From Alphaproteobacteria bacterium (lineage in GTDB: Bacteria > Pseudomonadota > Alphaproteobacteria > Reyranellales > Reyranellaceae): a DNA stretch of 64,000 bases. Position numbers and translations under genes: made by a program. Positions 18,303-26,527 of the stretch are shown in pieces. The DNA lies in NCBI GenBank assembly GCA_017308235.1, contig JAFKFL010000009.1, positions 248,001 to 312,000 of the forward strand, in the 5' to 3' direction. The notes under the pieces are model-generated. The model saw nothing but the letters and a program-made list of their open reading frames with translations, was not told where the DNA came from and ran no database searches. Numbering within the stretch: position 1 is the stretch's first letter; the number at the start of each line of letters is the position of its first letter.

Positions 18303-18707
18303 ATGACTGTCGCTTTTGCCAATCCTGAGACCATGCCCCGGCGCACCGGTTATTCGCAGATCTGCGAGGTGACCCGGGGCAAGCTCATATTGATCGCCGG
18401 CCAGGTGCCCCACGACACGAGCGACAAGCTGGTCGGCGAGAACGATTTCGCCGCCCAAGTCGAGCAAGTGTTCAAGAATCTCGATGCTGCCCTGAAGGCC
18501 GCAGGTGGCAGCATGCATAATCTCGTGAAGATCAACAACTATTGCGTGGCCTCGGTCACGCCGGAACAACGGACAGCTTTCCAGAAAACGCGCGACCGCT
18601 ACGTCAACACCGCATCGCCCCCAGTCAGCACTTTCATCTTCGTGAGCCGCCTCGCCCAACCGGGCTGGCTGTTCGAGATGGACGCGATGGCGGTGATCGA
18701 CGCATAG
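18303..18707 (+). CDS. RidA/YjgF-family protein, paralog 2
   Basis: 134 residues, the same length as the preceding gene and similar throughout, for example GKLILIAGQVPHDTSDKLVG, VKINNYCVASV and ASPPVSTFIFVSRL. The position of the catalytic Arg of RidA is Ser, as in paralog 1. ATG 18303 follows AAGGAG at about 18290; earlier in-frame codons from 18258 lie over the intergenic repeat and are rejected. The pair looks like a local tandem duplication. Confidence 0.87.
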   Translation: MTVAFANPETMPRRTGYSQICEVTRGKLILIAGQVPHDTSDKLVGENDFAAQVEQVFKNLDAALKAAGGSMHNLVKINNYCVASVTPEQRTAFQKTRDRYVNTASPPVSTFIFVSRLAQPGWLFEMDAMAVIDA

Positions 18708-18779
18708 AGCGGTCGCCATCCGTGCGCGACCAGCGGCATCCACATAAGCCGTAAGCAAACCGTAGCACCGGCGCTGTAG

Positions 18780-18798
18780 CTCCCTTCCAAGTGGGGAG
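18780..18798. repeat. CTCCCC-type intergenic hairpin, copy 4
   Basis: CTCCC (18780-18784) pairs with GGGAG (18794-18798), immediately before the gene remnant starting near 18804. This is the weakest copy. Confidence 0.35.
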
Positions 18799-18803
18799 AC
18801 CAA

Positions 18804-18941
18804 GTGGATGTGGTCGATGCCGACCACATCCTCGTCGGCAACGACAACAACCTGCCCTTCTCGTCGGGCCGCGCGATCGGCCGTTCGGACGACAGCGAAA
18901 TGGTACTGTTGCGAGTGCCTGAGCTGCTGCGCGCCAAATGA
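18804..18941 (+). pseudogene. C-terminal remnant of an esterase-like phytase-family protein
   Basis: The frame from 18804 reads VDVVDADHILVGNDNNLPFS, then SGRAIGRSDDSEMVLLRVPE, and ends LLRAK before TGA. From memory this is the conserved C-terminus of the phytase-like (esterase-like activity) domain, where an NDNN-P-F-S-x-GR segment precedes D-D-x-E. Only 45 codons remain: a stop lies nine codons upstream and no start or upstream domain is present. The fragment abuts a CTCCCC hairpin. I read it as a decayed gene whose 5' part was deleted; a small functional peptide is unlikely. Confidence 0.6.
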
Positions 18942-18963
18942 CCTTAAGAAGCGTGCGAAGCCG

Positions 18964-19587
18964 CTAAGGCAGCGCCTTCTTCATCCAGAGTGCGACGGCC
19001 TGGGCGTCCTGGCTGTCGCTCGCCTCGAACTTTGCAATCACGCGATGGCGGTCCTCCAGATCTCGATTCTGGCTGAGCTTCGCCTTGGGCTCGATGCGCG
19101 TGATGGGCATGCGGAAGGCAACGATGCCCCTGATCTGCGCCTCGGCATTACCGGGCGGCAAGCGATCGAGCGTCCAGGCTTCCGGCCCATTGCCTTCATA
19201 GACGGCGGCCAGCTTCGCCAGCACGTCGAGCACGCCCTTGGTGTCGTCGATGATCTCGGGCCGGCCGTAGGCATGTACCGTGACGTAGTTCCAGGTCGGC
19301 ACCTTCGGCCCCGGCGCATACCAGGTCGGCGAGACATAGGCGTGCGGCCCCCAGAACATGGCCATCGACTCGGGCGCACGCTCGAACAGCTTCCAATGAT
19401 CGTTCGCGCGGGCCATGTGGCCGATCAAATGGCCGTGCGGGCTGCCGTCGTCCTGCCAGAGGAGCGCGAGATGACTCGCGAACGGCACGCCCTCGGCACC
19501 GGTCGTGACCAGCAATGCCCAGCTATGGGCCAGCATGATCTCGCGTCCCGTGTCCTCGGAGACTTCGAACGGTTTGGGAATATACAT
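18964..19587 (-). CDS. PaiB-type FMN-binding negative transcriptional regulator
   Basis: 207-residue protein of the PaiB/FMN_bind_2 family with a split-barrel flavin-binding fold. Typical segments are MYIPKPFEVSEDTGREIM at the start, HLIGHMARANDHWKLF, and the family core MAMFWGPHAYVSPTWY with VPTWNYVTVHAYGRPEII. B. subtilis PaiB represses sporulation and degradative-enzyme genes, but many family members may be flavoenzymes. It is transcribed divergently from the dienelactone hydrolase gene with 92 bases between them. Confidence 0.88.
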   Translation of the reverse strand: MYIPKPFEVSEDTGREIMLAHSWALLVTTGAEGVPFASHLALLWQDDGSPHGHLIGHMARANDHWKLFERAPESMAMFWGPHAYVSPTWYAPGPKVPTWNYVTVHAYGRPEIIDDTKGVLDVLAKLAAVYEGNGPEAWTLDRLPPGNAEAQIRGIVAFRMPITRIEPKAKLSQNRDLEDRHRVIAKFEASDSQDAQAVALWMKKALP

Positions 19588-19679
19588 GTCGTGCCTTCGT
19601 GGCCTCGCTCTGCGGGCGGATGGGTTGAACGGCGCCGGATTACCATGTCAGATGCGGCCCGCAACCGGGAGGTTTTCTC

Positions 19680-20348
19680 ATGGGTGAAGATATCCGTCTT
19701 AAGTCAGCTGCCGGCGAAATCGGCGCCTACCTCGCGACGCCGAAGGGCACGGCCCGGGGCGGTATCGTCGTCATTCAGGAGATTTTCGGGGTCAACCATC
19801 ACATCAAGGCGGTGACCGACAAGTTCGCCGCGGACGGCTATCTCGCCCTGGCACCAAAGTTCTTCGATCACATCAAGACCGGGGTCGAGCTGGGCTACAC
19901 GCCCGACACCATCGCCGAGGGCCGCAAGTACGTGACCGAGCTCGGCCTCGACAAGCCGGTGCAGGATGTCGATGCGGCGATCGCCGAACTGAAGAAGCGC
20001 GGCGCGAAGAAAGTCGCTGTCACCGGCTTCTGCTGGGGCGGCACTATCACCTGGTTGTCGGCGACGCGGCTCAAGCCTGACGTGGCCATCGCCTACTACG
20101 GCGGCGGCATCCATGGCACCAAGAACGAGAAGCCGAAGGTGCCGACCATGATGCATTTCGGGGACAAGGACATGCACATCCCGATGGCGCATGTGAACGA
20201 GATCCGCAAGCTCCATCCCGATGCGCAGGTCTTCGACTATCCCGCCGACCACGGCTTCCACTGCGACGAGCGCGGCTCCTACGATGCGGCGGCCTCCAAA
20301 CAGGCGATGGGCCGCACGCTGGAGTTCGTGAAGAAGCACGTGGGGTAG
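19680..20348 (+). CDS. Dienelactone hydrolase family protein
   Basis: 222-residue alpha/beta hydrolase. The nucleophile elbow GFCWGG provides Cys as nucleophile, as in dienelactone hydrolase; the Asp is probably in FGDKDMHIP and the His in ADHGFHCDERG. Early residues GGIVVIQEIFGVNHHIKAVTDKFAADGY are typical. ATG 19680 is preceded by GGGAGG. The substrate may be a lactone or ester from aromatic degradation, but no chlorocatechol genes are near, so it is best called a carboxymethylenebutenolidase-like hydrolase. Confidence 0.9.
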   Translation: MGEDIRLKSAAGEIGAYLATPKGTARGGIVVIQEIFGVNHHIKAVTDKFAADGYLALAPKFFDHIKTGVELGYTPDTIAEGRKYVTELGLDKPVQDVDAAIAELKKRGAKKVAVTGFCWGGTITWLSATRLKPDVAIAYYGGGIHGTKNEKPKVPTMMHFGDKDMHIPMAHVNEIRKLHPDAQVFDYPADHGFHCDERGSYDAAASKQAMGRTLEFVKKHVG

Positions 20349-20351
20349 CTG

Positions 20352-20425
20352 GGGGCGCGCCACTCCAGTGGCGCGATCTTCTACTCGATCCAACGTAAAG
20401 ACGCGCGACTGGAGTCGCGCGCCCC
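20352..20425. repeat. Compound extragenic palindrome (REP/BIME-like)
   Basis: The left unit 20357-20376 is the hairpin CGCGCCACT-CC-AGTGGCGCG. The right unit 20402-20419 is CGCGCGACT-GG-AGTCGCGCG. The two units are also inverted copies of each other, extending outwards to GGGGCGCGC and GCGCGCCCC, so the whole element is a large near-perfect inverted repeat. It ends four bases before the ATG at 20430 and therefore replaces the usual ribosome-binding site of that gene. Confidence 0.75.
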
Positions 20426-20429
20426 GGCC

Positions 20430-21665
20430 ATGACCAAACGCCCCACCAAGAAATCCTTCACCCCCGCTGCCACAGGCCCGTTGAACGGGGTCCGGGTCGT
20501 CGATCTGTCGCGCCTGGTGGCGGGCAACGTGCTCACCTTGCAACTCGCCGACTTCGGCGCCGAGGTGATCAAGGTCGAGCCGCCGGAAGGCGACACGTTG
20601 CGCTCGTGGCGCGTGAAGGGCGTCGAGACGGCGTGGAAGGTCTATAGCCGCAACAAGAAGAGCATCGCGCTCGATCTGCGATCCGACGCCGGCCGCACGA
20701 TCGTGCGCCAACTCGCTGCGTCGGCCGCAATCCTGGTCGAGAGCTTCCGGCCGGGCGTGCTGGAGGATATGGGCCTTTCGCCCAATGAGTTGCACCAGAT
20801 CAATCCGAAGCTGGTGATCGTGCGCATCTCCGGCTGGGGACAGGACGGACGCTATCGTCACAAGCCGGGCTTCGGCACGCTGATCGAAGGCTACAGTGGC
20901 TTCGCCTCAATGAACGGCTTCGCCGACCGCGAGCCGGTGCTGCCGCCGATGTATCTCGCCGACTGCATGGCCGCCTTGAATGGCTATGGTGCGGTGATGG
21001 TCGCGTTGCGCGAGGTCGAGGTGAACGGCGGCAAGGGCCAAGTGCTCGACCTGCCGCTGTTCGATCCTTTGTATTCCATGCTCGGGCCGCAGGCCGCCAA
21101 CTACAAGCTCACGGGCGACGTGAAGGTACGCACCGGCAGCCGTTCGACCAACGCCGCGCCGCGCAACGTCTACCAGACCAAGGACGGGCATTGGGTGTGC
21201 CTCTCCGCCTCCACGCAGGGCATGGCCGAGCGCGTGCTGGCGAAGATCGGCCGGCCCGAGCTCGTGAAGGACCCCCGCTTCGCCACCAACATCGAGCGGG
21301 TGAAGAACGGCCTCGAGCTCGACCGCCTGATCGGCGATTTCATCGGCGCGCGCGATCTTGACGAGAACCTGAGCTACTTTGACGAAGCCGGCGTGACCAT
21401 CGGCCCGGTCTACGACATCGCGCAGATCGTCCAAGATGACTATGTGCTGGAGCGCGAGGCGCTGATCGAAATCCCCGATCAGGAGATGGGCGAGCTGCCG
21501 ACGCATTCGGTGGTGCCGCGGATGTCGGGCACGCCAGGTGCCTTCAAATCGGCAGCGCCAACGGTCGGCGAGCACAACGAAGCACTCCTGAAGCCGCTGC
21601 TGGGCGAGGCCGAGTACGCCAAGCTCTGCCAGGCCGGCGTCATCTCGAAGGGAAAGAAGAAGTGA
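20430..21665 (+). CDS. CaiB/BaiF family (class III) CoA transferase
   Basis: 411-residue enzyme moving CoA between carboxylic acids. N-terminal GPLNGVRVVDLSRLVAGNVLTLQLADFGAEVIKVEPP is characteristic; the likely catalytic Asp lies in MYLADCMAALNGY. The first dozen residues are Lys/Pro-rich and poorly conserved. No Shine-Dalgarno sequence is visible because a palindromic element ends four bases before ATG, so translation may depend on structure or start slightly later. The stop overlaps the next start (GTGA), coupling it to a CitE-like lyase. Such pairs suggest activation and cleavage of a C4-C5 dicarboxylic acid (malyl- or methylmalyl-CoA type). Confidence 0.92.
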   Translation: MTKRPTKKSFTPAATGPLNGVRVVDLSRLVAGNVLTLQLADFGAEVIKVEPPEGDTLRSWRVKGVETAWKVYSRNKKSIALDLRSDAGRTIVRQLAASAAILVESFRPGVLEDMGLSPNELHQINPKLVIVRISGWGQDGRYRHKPGFGTLIEGYSGFASMNGFADREPVLPPMYLADCMAALNGYGAVMVALREVEVNGGKGQVLDLPLFDPLYSMLGPQAANYKLTGDVKVRTGSRSTNAAPRNVYQTKDGHWVCLSASTQGMAERVLAKIGRPELVKDPRFATNIERVKNGLELDRLIGDFIGARDLDENLSYFDEAGVTIGPVYDIAQIVQDDYVLEREALIEIPDQEMGELPTHSVVPRMSGTPGAFKSAAPTVGEHNEALLKPLLGEAEYAKLCQAGVISKGKKK

Positions 21666-22567
21666 CCCTCCCTCATCGCCCCGCGCCGCCCGTCTGGCGT
21701 TCGGTCCTCTATGTCCCGGGCAACGTGCCGAAATTCATCGACAAGGCGCATGAGCGCGGCGCCGATTGCGTGCTGGTCGACCTCGAGGACAGCGTCCAGC
21801 CGGCGCAGAAGCCCGAGGCACGGGCAATGCTGGCGGAGACCATGAAAAAGGTCGTGCGCGGCGGCGCCGATGTCGCCGTGCGCATCAACCGGCCGCTGCG
21901 GCTCGCCATCCCCGATATCGAAGCGGCGGTGCGGCCCGGCCTCTCGGCCCTCTTCATCACCAAGACCGAAAGCGTGCAGCACCTAAAGCTGCTCGACGAG
22001 GTCGTGAGCGACCTCGAGCGCGAACGCGGCCTGCCGGTCGGCAGCGTGGGCTTCGCCGGCATGATCGAGCATCCTCGAGCGCTGGCCCATGCGAACGACA
22101 TCGCCGAGCACGCGCCGCGATTGATCGCGCTGATGCTGGGCGGCGAGGATTTTGCGCTGGAGACCGGCTCGGTGCCGGGCGACGAGACCCTGGAGCTGCC
22201 CAAGCGGCTCGTCGCTTTCGCGGCCCAAGCGCACGCCGTGCCGATGATCGGCATCCTGGGGACCGTCGCCGACTATTCCGACCCGGACGCCTACCGCAAG
22301 AGCGCCGAACGTGCCCGTCGCTTCGGCTTCTCGGGAGGGACCTGCATCCATCCTGGCCTGGTGGCGGCGCTGAACGCCGCTTTTACGCCGACGCAGGACG
22401 AGGTCGCCCATGCGCGCAAGCTGATCGAGGCGGACCGCAAGGCGGCTGCCGAGGGGCGCGGCTCCTTCTCCGTCGACGGAAAGATGATCGACATTCCCGT
22501 CGTCGAGCGGGCGCGCAAGCTGATCGCCCGACACGAGGCGATCGAGCGGCGGCTGACGCGACGCTGA
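21662..22567 (+). CDS. HpcH/HpaI aldolase/citrate lyase beta-subunit (CitE-like) protein
   Basis: 301-residue TIM-barrel lyase of the CitE/malyl-CoA lyase family. Visible family segments are RSVLYVPGNVPKFIDKA, DCVLVDLEDSVQP, VAVRINRPL, LMLGGEDFALETG and FGFSGGTCIHPGLVAALNAAF. Metal ligands are expected to be the acidic residues in the DLED and GGEDF segments. The GTG start overlaps the CoA transferase stop by four bases. Acting together, the two genes could convert a hydroxy-dicarboxylate to its CoA thioester and cleave it to acetyl- or propionyl-CoA plus glyoxylate or pyruvate; this is inference from gene order. Confidence 0.9.
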   Translation: MTLPHRPAPPVWRSVLYVPGNVPKFIDKAHERGADCVLVDLEDSVQPAQKPEARAMLAETMKKVVRGGADVAVRINRPLRLAIPDIEAAVRPGLSALFITKTESVQHLKLLDEVVSDLERERGLPVGSVGFAGMIEHPRALAHANDIAEHAPRLIALMLGGEDFALETGSVPGDETLELPKRLVAFAAQAHAVPMIGILGTVADYSDPDAYRKSAERARRFGFSGGTCIHPGLVAALNAAFTPTQDEVAHARKLIEADRKAAAEGRGSFSVDGKMIDIPVVERARKLIARHEAIERRLTRR

Positions 22568-22568
22568 A

Positions 22569-22892
22569 CTACCGCTTGGGCAACTTGTCCTTCTCGGCTT
22601 GGATCGCCCGGTCGATTACCGTGAAAAGGTAGGCGTCAGGCGCGAGGGTGCAGCCGCCGCGCACTAGCATCGCGAGCTGGCCACCGCGCTCGTCGTTAGG
22701 AAGCGAGATGCCACGGTGACGCGCCGAATGCTCGGCGAGGAAGGTGGCGACCTGCTTGCGGGCTTCGGGCTTCATGGCCTGCGCCTCGCGGCAAGTGATG
22801 TAGGCCGCCTGGTCGAAGTTGAGCGGCTGGGCCTGAGCCGCGGTGGCGAGGAAAAGCAGGCCGCAAAGCCCGCCGGCAACTGCGCTTCTCAT
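22569..22892 (-). CDS. Small exported protein, possibly HdeA/HdeB-like
   Basis: 107 residues with a clear signal peptide (MRSAVAGGLCGLLFLATAAQAQ). The mature part holds two Cys residues, one in the segment YITCREA and one in RGGCTLAPD, a spacing compatible with the single disulfide of HdeA/HdeB acid-stress chaperones; the similarity is limited. Its stop is one base from the CitE-like stop, so the two genes converge without a gap. It follows the glycine-zipper lipoprotein gene by 11 bases and is probably co-transcribed with it. Confidence 0.6.
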   Translation of the reverse strand: MRSAVAGGLCGLLFLATAAQAQPLNFDQAAYITCREAQAMKPEARKQVATFLAEHSARHRGISLPNDERGGQLAMLVRGGCTLAPDAYLFTVIDRAIQAEKDKLPKR

Positions 22893-22903
22893 GTCGGTCT
22901 CCC

Positions 22904-23128
22904 CTACTTTTTATTGTTCTCGATGGCAGTGCCGCCCAGATAACCAACCGCACCGCCAATCAGGCCGGCGCCGACGACGGTTCCGAAGCTGCCACCCGTG
23001 ACGAGGCCGATGCCTGTTCCGATCGCACCGCCCGCCGCAGCACCCTTCTCGGCGGTCGTCATTGGCCTGTCGCAAGCCGCGAGCAAGCCGGCAGTCGCGA
23101 GCATCACGATCGAGATCGCTTTGGTCAT
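22904..23128 (-). CDS. Small glycine-zipper lipoprotein
   Basis: 74 residues: a lipoprotein signal ending in LLAAC (Cys19), then a glycine-zipper region with AAAGGAIGTGIGLVTGGSFG and GAGLIGGAVGYLGG, and a charged end ENNKK. Such proteins insert their Gly-rich helices into the outer membrane or act as entericidin/YMGG-like envelope peptides. The function of this member is unknown. Confidence 0.75.
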   Translation of the reverse strand: MTKAISIVMLATAGLLAACDRPMTTAEKGAAAGGAIGTGIGLVTGGSFGTVVGAGLIGGAVGYLGGTAIENNKK

Positions 23129-23203
23129 GTTCCCCCTCCGTTGCGATGCAACACGCGGATCGTAGCGCAGTTCGATCGGCGCCCAAACGACAACATGAGG
23201 GCA

Positions 23204-23233
23204 AAAGAAAACGCGCGACCTTTGGGTCGCGCG
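23204..23233 (-). terminator. Rho-independent terminator of the petABC operon
   Basis: On the minus strand the stem CGCGCGACC/GGTCGCGCG (plus-strand arms 23212-23220 and 23225-23233) has a four-base loop and is followed by a T-rich tract (TTTTCTTT; plus-strand 23204-23211). It lies 28 bases after the cytochrome c1 stop. Confidence 0.88.
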
Positions 23234-23260
23234 CTTGATTTGATGGTCTTGACCCGTCCG

Positions 23261-24073
23261 TCAGTGCTTGTCGGCCCAGACCGCGCGCTTGACCCCATAC
23301 ATGAGGCCCGCCATCACCAGCAGGAACAGGATGACCCGCACGCCGGTGCGGTTGCGGTCCTCGAGATGCGGCTCGGAGGCCCAGGCCAGGAACTCGACGA
23401 CGTCCGAGGCTTCCTGCTGCAGCGTGTTCTTGGTGCCGTCGATATAGTTCACCTTGCCGTCCTCGAGCGGCGGCGGCATGGCGATGCGATGGCCTGGGAA
23501 GTGCAGGTTGAAGTGGTCGTCCTTGGTGACGCTGAATTCCTTGATCTGTTGGGGCGTCAGCTTCTCGAACGGCACGTAGCCGGTGAGGATGCCGTAGATA
23601 TAGTCCGCACCACCTTCGCGCGCCTTGACGATGACGCTGAGGTCGGGCGGCGCCTTGCCGCCGTTGGCAGCGGCAGCGGCCAGTTCGTTGGGGAACGGCT
23701 TCTTGAAAGGATCCGACGGACGCGCCGGCCGGTCGATCACCGAACCGTCGTCTGAAAGATCGGACACCTGTACCTCGGCCGCGATCCCCTTCACCTGGTT
23801 CTCGGTAAGGCCGAGCTCCTGCAGGTTGCGGTAATAGAGCAGGTTCAGCGAATGGCACGCCGAACAGACTTCCTTGTAGACTTGGAAGCCGCGCTGGGCA
23901 GCCGCCCGGTCGTAGGTGCCGAACGGGCCCTTGAAGCCCCATTCATGCTTGGGCAGCGGCGGCATGTCCTCCGCTGCTGTGGCGAGCGTACCGGCCGCGA
24001 AGACGGCAAGTGCCGCGGCACCCGCCAGGACGAGCTTGGTCAGGGAAAGCTTTGTAGGAGTGGGCTTGGACAT
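23261..24073 (-). CDS. petC: Cytochrome c1 of the cytochrome bc1 complex
   Basis: 270-residue haem protein passing electrons from the Rieske centre to soluble cytochrome c. An N-terminal signal/anchor segment precedes the mature start near AEDMPPLP; the c-type haem site CSACHSLN lies at about residues 68-75, and the axial Met is probably in HRIAMPPPL. A C-terminal membrane helix (VRVILFLLVMAGLMYGV) anchors it. ATG 24073 is four bases after the cytochrome b stop. An upstream ATG at 24106 overlaps that gene and is rejected. Confidence 0.97.
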   Translation of the reverse strand: MSKPTPTKLSLTKLVLAGAAALAVFAAGTLATAAEDMPPLPKHEWGFKGPFGTYDRAAAQRGFQVYKEVCSACHSLNLLYYRNLQELGLTENQVKGIAAEVQVSDLSDDGSVIDRPARPSDPFKKPFPNELAAAAANGGKAPPDLSVIVKAREGGADYIYGILTGYVPFEKLTPQQIKEFSVTKDDHFNLHFPGHRIAMPPPLEDGKVNYIDGTKNTLQQEASDVVEFLAWASEPHLEDRNRTGVRVILFLLVMAGLMYGVKRAVWADKH

Positions 24074-24077
24074 GAGC

Positions 24078-25313
24078 TCAGACCGCCTTCTTCTTGAGCA
24101 CCGCATCGGCGATGCTGGATGGCAACGGCAGCGGTCGTTCGATCTTGCCCAGGACTGGCAGCAGGATCAGGAAGTGGAAGAAGTAGTAGGCCGTGGCGAG
24201 GCGAGCCACCGGCACGTACCAGCCCTCCGGCGGATGGGCGCCGCAGACGCCGAGCACGAGCAGGTCGAAGACCAGCAGGAACACGAACCACTTGTAGATC
24301 GGCCGGAAGGTGCAGGAACGCACGCGCGAGGTATCGAGCCACGGCAGCACGAACAGCAGCGCGATCGAGCCGAACATGCAGATCACGCCGCCCAGCTTGT
24401 CCGGGATGGCGCGCAGGATGGCGTAGAACGGCAGCAGGTACCATTCCGGCACGATCTCGTTGGGCGTCACCAGCGGGTTGGCCTGCACGTAGTTGACCGG
24501 CTCACCCAGCGAGTTCGGCGCGAAGAACACGAAGGCGGCATAGACGATCAGGAAGACCATCAGGCCGAAACCGTCCTTCATCGTGTAGTAGGGATGGAAC
24601 GGCACGGTGTCCTGCGGGCCCTTGGGATCGATGCCCAGCGGGTTGTTCGAGCCGTGCACGTGCAGCGCCACGACGTGCAGCGCCACGACGGCAACGATGA
24701 TGAAGGGCAGCAGGTAGTGCAGCGCGAAGAAGCGGTTGAGCGTCGGGTTGCCGACCGAGAAGCCGCCCCACAGCCAGGTGACGATCGAATCACCCACGAC
24801 CGGGATCGCCGAGAACAGGTTGGTGATCACGGTGGCGCCCCAGAATGACATCTGGCCCCACGGCAGGACGTAACCCATGAAGGCCGTCGCCATCATCAGG
24901 AGCAGGATGACCACGCCCAGCATCCACAAGAGCTCGCGCGGCGCCTTGTAGGAGCCGTAGTAGAGGCCGCGGAAGATATGGACATAGACGGCGGCGAAGA
25001 AGAACGACGCGCCGGTCATGTGCATGTAGCGCAGCAGCCAGCCCGACGGCACGTCGCGCATGATGCGCTCGACCGAGTCGAAGGCGAGGTCGGCGTTGGG
25101 CTGGTAGTTCATCGCCAGCACGATGCCGGTGACGATCATCAGCAGCAGCATCACCGTCGCGATCGCGCCGAAATTCCAGAAGTAGTTGAAATTTCGGGGC
25201 GTCGGGAAGGTGTGATACTCCTTCTCGATGTAGGAGAAGATCGGCAGGCGATGATCGATCCAGGCGATCAGCTTGTTATTGAAGACCGGCGGAGCGCCGT
25301 GAGACGAGGCCAT
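24078..25313 (-). CDS. petB: Cytochrome b of the cytochrome bc1 complex
   Basis: 411-residue eight-helix membrane protein carrying two b haems and the quinol oxidation and reduction sites. The Qo-site motif PEWY is seen in [16 protein letters not shown]. Haem-ligand histidines fall in [21 protein letters not shown] and [23 protein letters not shown]. It starts with a family-typical cytoplasmic segment [20 protein letters not shown]. It is the middle gene of petA-petB-petC, 29 bases after the Rieske stop. Confidence 0.98.
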   Translation of the reverse strand: MASSHGAPPVFNNKLIAWIDHRLPIFSYIEKEYHTFPTPRNFNYFWNFGAIATVMLLLMIVTGIVLAMNYQPNADLAFDSVERIMRDVPSGWLLRYMHMTGASFFFAAVYVHIFRGLYYGSYKAPRELLWMLGVVILLLMMATAFMGYVLPWGQMSFWGATVITNLFSAIPVVGDSIVTWLWGGFSVGNPTLNRFFALHYLLPFIIVAVVALHVVALHVHGSNNPLGIDPKGPQDTVPFHPYYTMKDGFGLMVFLIVYAAFVFFAPNSLGEPVNYVQANPLVTPNEIVPEWYLLPFYAILRAIPDKLGGVICMFGSIALLFVLPWLDTSRVRSCTFRPIYKWFVFLLVFDLLVLGVCGAHPPEGWYVPVARLATAYYFFHFLILLPVLGKIERPLPLPSSIADAVLKKKAV

Positions 25314-25342
25314 TGCTGAGAGCTCCAGTGGCGATCAGGCGA

Positions 25343-25909
25343 TCAGCCGATGCGGACGAGTGTGTCGGACGAGAAGAGGTAGCTGGGAACCAGAAGGTTC
25401 TTCGGCGCGGGGCCTTTGCGGATGCGGCCCGACGTGTCGTACTGCGAGCCGTGGCAGGGGCAGAACCAGCCGTCGTATTCGCCGCGCGGATCGCCTGGCT
25501 TGGTGCCGAGCGGCACGCAGCCGAGATGGGTGCAGATGCCCACCACGATCAGCCATTCGCGGCGCACCTTCTTGGCGGTGTCGGTCACGCGCGCATCGTC
25601 GGTCTCGGGATCGGGCAGGTCGGCGAGCGGCACCGCCTCGGCTTCCTTGATCTCCTTCTCCGTGCGATGGCGAATGAAGACCGGCTTGCCGCGCCACTTG
25701 ACCGTGATGGCCTGGCCGACCGCGATCGCCTTCACGTTCACCTCGACCGTGCTGAGCGCCAAGGTGTCGGCGGCGGGGTTGAGATTGTTGATGAACGGCC
25801 AGGCCACCGCGATGGCGCCAACGGCGCCCATGGCCCCCGTCGCGACCATCAGGAAGTCGCGCCGTGTCGGATCGCCATGACCGCCGGCCGGGATGCTGCT
25901 TGAAGCCAT
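25343..25909 (-). CDS. petA: Rieske iron-sulfur subunit of the cytochrome bc1 complex
   Basis: 188-residue protein. A twin-arginine motif (TRRDFLM, residues 15-21) precedes the single membrane anchor; this subunit is a known Tat substrate that keeps its anchor. The 2Fe-2S ligands are in CTHLGC and CPCHGS near residues 127-150. First gene of the petABC (fbcFBC) operon, which supplies the bc1 complex for aerobic and possibly denitrifying respiration. Confidence 0.98.
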   Translation of the reverse strand: MASSSIPAGGHGDPTRRDFLMVATGAMGAVGAIAVAWPFINNLNPAADTLALSTVEVNVKAIAVGQAITVKWRGKPVFIRHRTEKEIKEAEAVPLADLPDPETDDARVTDTAKKVRREWLIVVGICTHLGCVPLGTKPGDPRGEYDGWFCPCHGSQYDTSGRIRKGPAPKNLLVPSYLFSSDTLVRIG

Positions 25910-25932
25910 TGCTTGATACTTCCCCCGAGGAG

Positions 25933-25985
25933 TTAAGCGCTTCTATACACGAGAAAGCGCCTTTTGCTTCAAGGCTCTAGTTGGT
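25933..25985 (-). promoter_or_regulatory. Possible petA promoter region
   Basis: Reading the minus strand, TTGAAG (plus 25967-25972) is followed after 17 bases by TGTATA, and the dyad GCGCTT/AAGCGC (plus 25937-25942 and 25955-25960) surrounds the proposed -10 box. The boxes are only moderately close to consensus. Confidence 0.35.
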
Positions 25986-26068
25986 CGCAGGTGTGAACCC
26001 GTCTCGCTCTGTGACAGCGTGCCGCACAAATCCGTTTCCGCGTCGCGGACGGCAACAGGAAGGGACCC

Positions 26069-26527
26069 ATGCGCCTCGCCCTTTATCAGCCGGATATACC
26101 CCAGAATCTTGGGGCTTTCATCCGCTTGGCAGCCTGCCTGGGGGTTCCGCTGGATATCATCGAACCCTGTGGATTTCCCCTGGACGACCGGCGCATCCGG
26201 CGGGCCGCCATGGACTATTACAGTCTCGCGCACGTCACACGGCATGCCTCCTGGCAGAGTTTCCGCCAGGACCGGCCGGCGGGTCGCCTGGTGCTGCTGA
26301 CCACGTCGGGCGCCCAGGTCTTCCCCGAGATCGCCTTCCGGCTCGACGACATCCTGCTGATGGGGCGCGAAAGCGCCGGTGTCCCGCCTGATGTGCATGA
26401 AGCCGCCGACCTTCGCCTGCGCATTCCTCTGCAGCCGGGTGCGCGGTCGCTCAATGTCGCGCTGGCCGCGACGGTGGTATTGAGCGAGGCCTTGCGCCAG
26501 ACGAACGGATTTGCCGAGCTCTCATGA
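26069..26527 (+). CDS. trmL: tRNA (cytidine(34)-2'-O)-methyltransferase TrmL
   Basis: 152-residue SPOUT methyltransferase that modifies the wobble base of certain leucine tRNAs using S-adenosylmethionine. It starts [20 protein letters not shown]; the knot motifs are [11 protein letters not shown] and [19 protein letters not shown]. Size matches the minimal TrmL family. Its stop overlaps the hemF start (ATGA at 26524-26527). It diverges from petA across 159 bases. Confidence 0.95.
   Translation: MRLALYQPDIPQNLGAFIRLAACLGVPLDIIEPCGFPLDDRRIRRAAMDYYSLAHVTRHASWQSFRQDRPAGRLVLLTTSGAQVFPEIAFRLDDILLMGRESAGVPPDVHEAADLRLRIPLQPGARSLNVALAATVVLSEALRQTNGFAELS

Noticed and set aside
17796-18707. Calling the two RidA-like proteins enamine/imine deaminases
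   Set aside because: The Arg that binds the substrate carboxylate in RidA is Ser in both.
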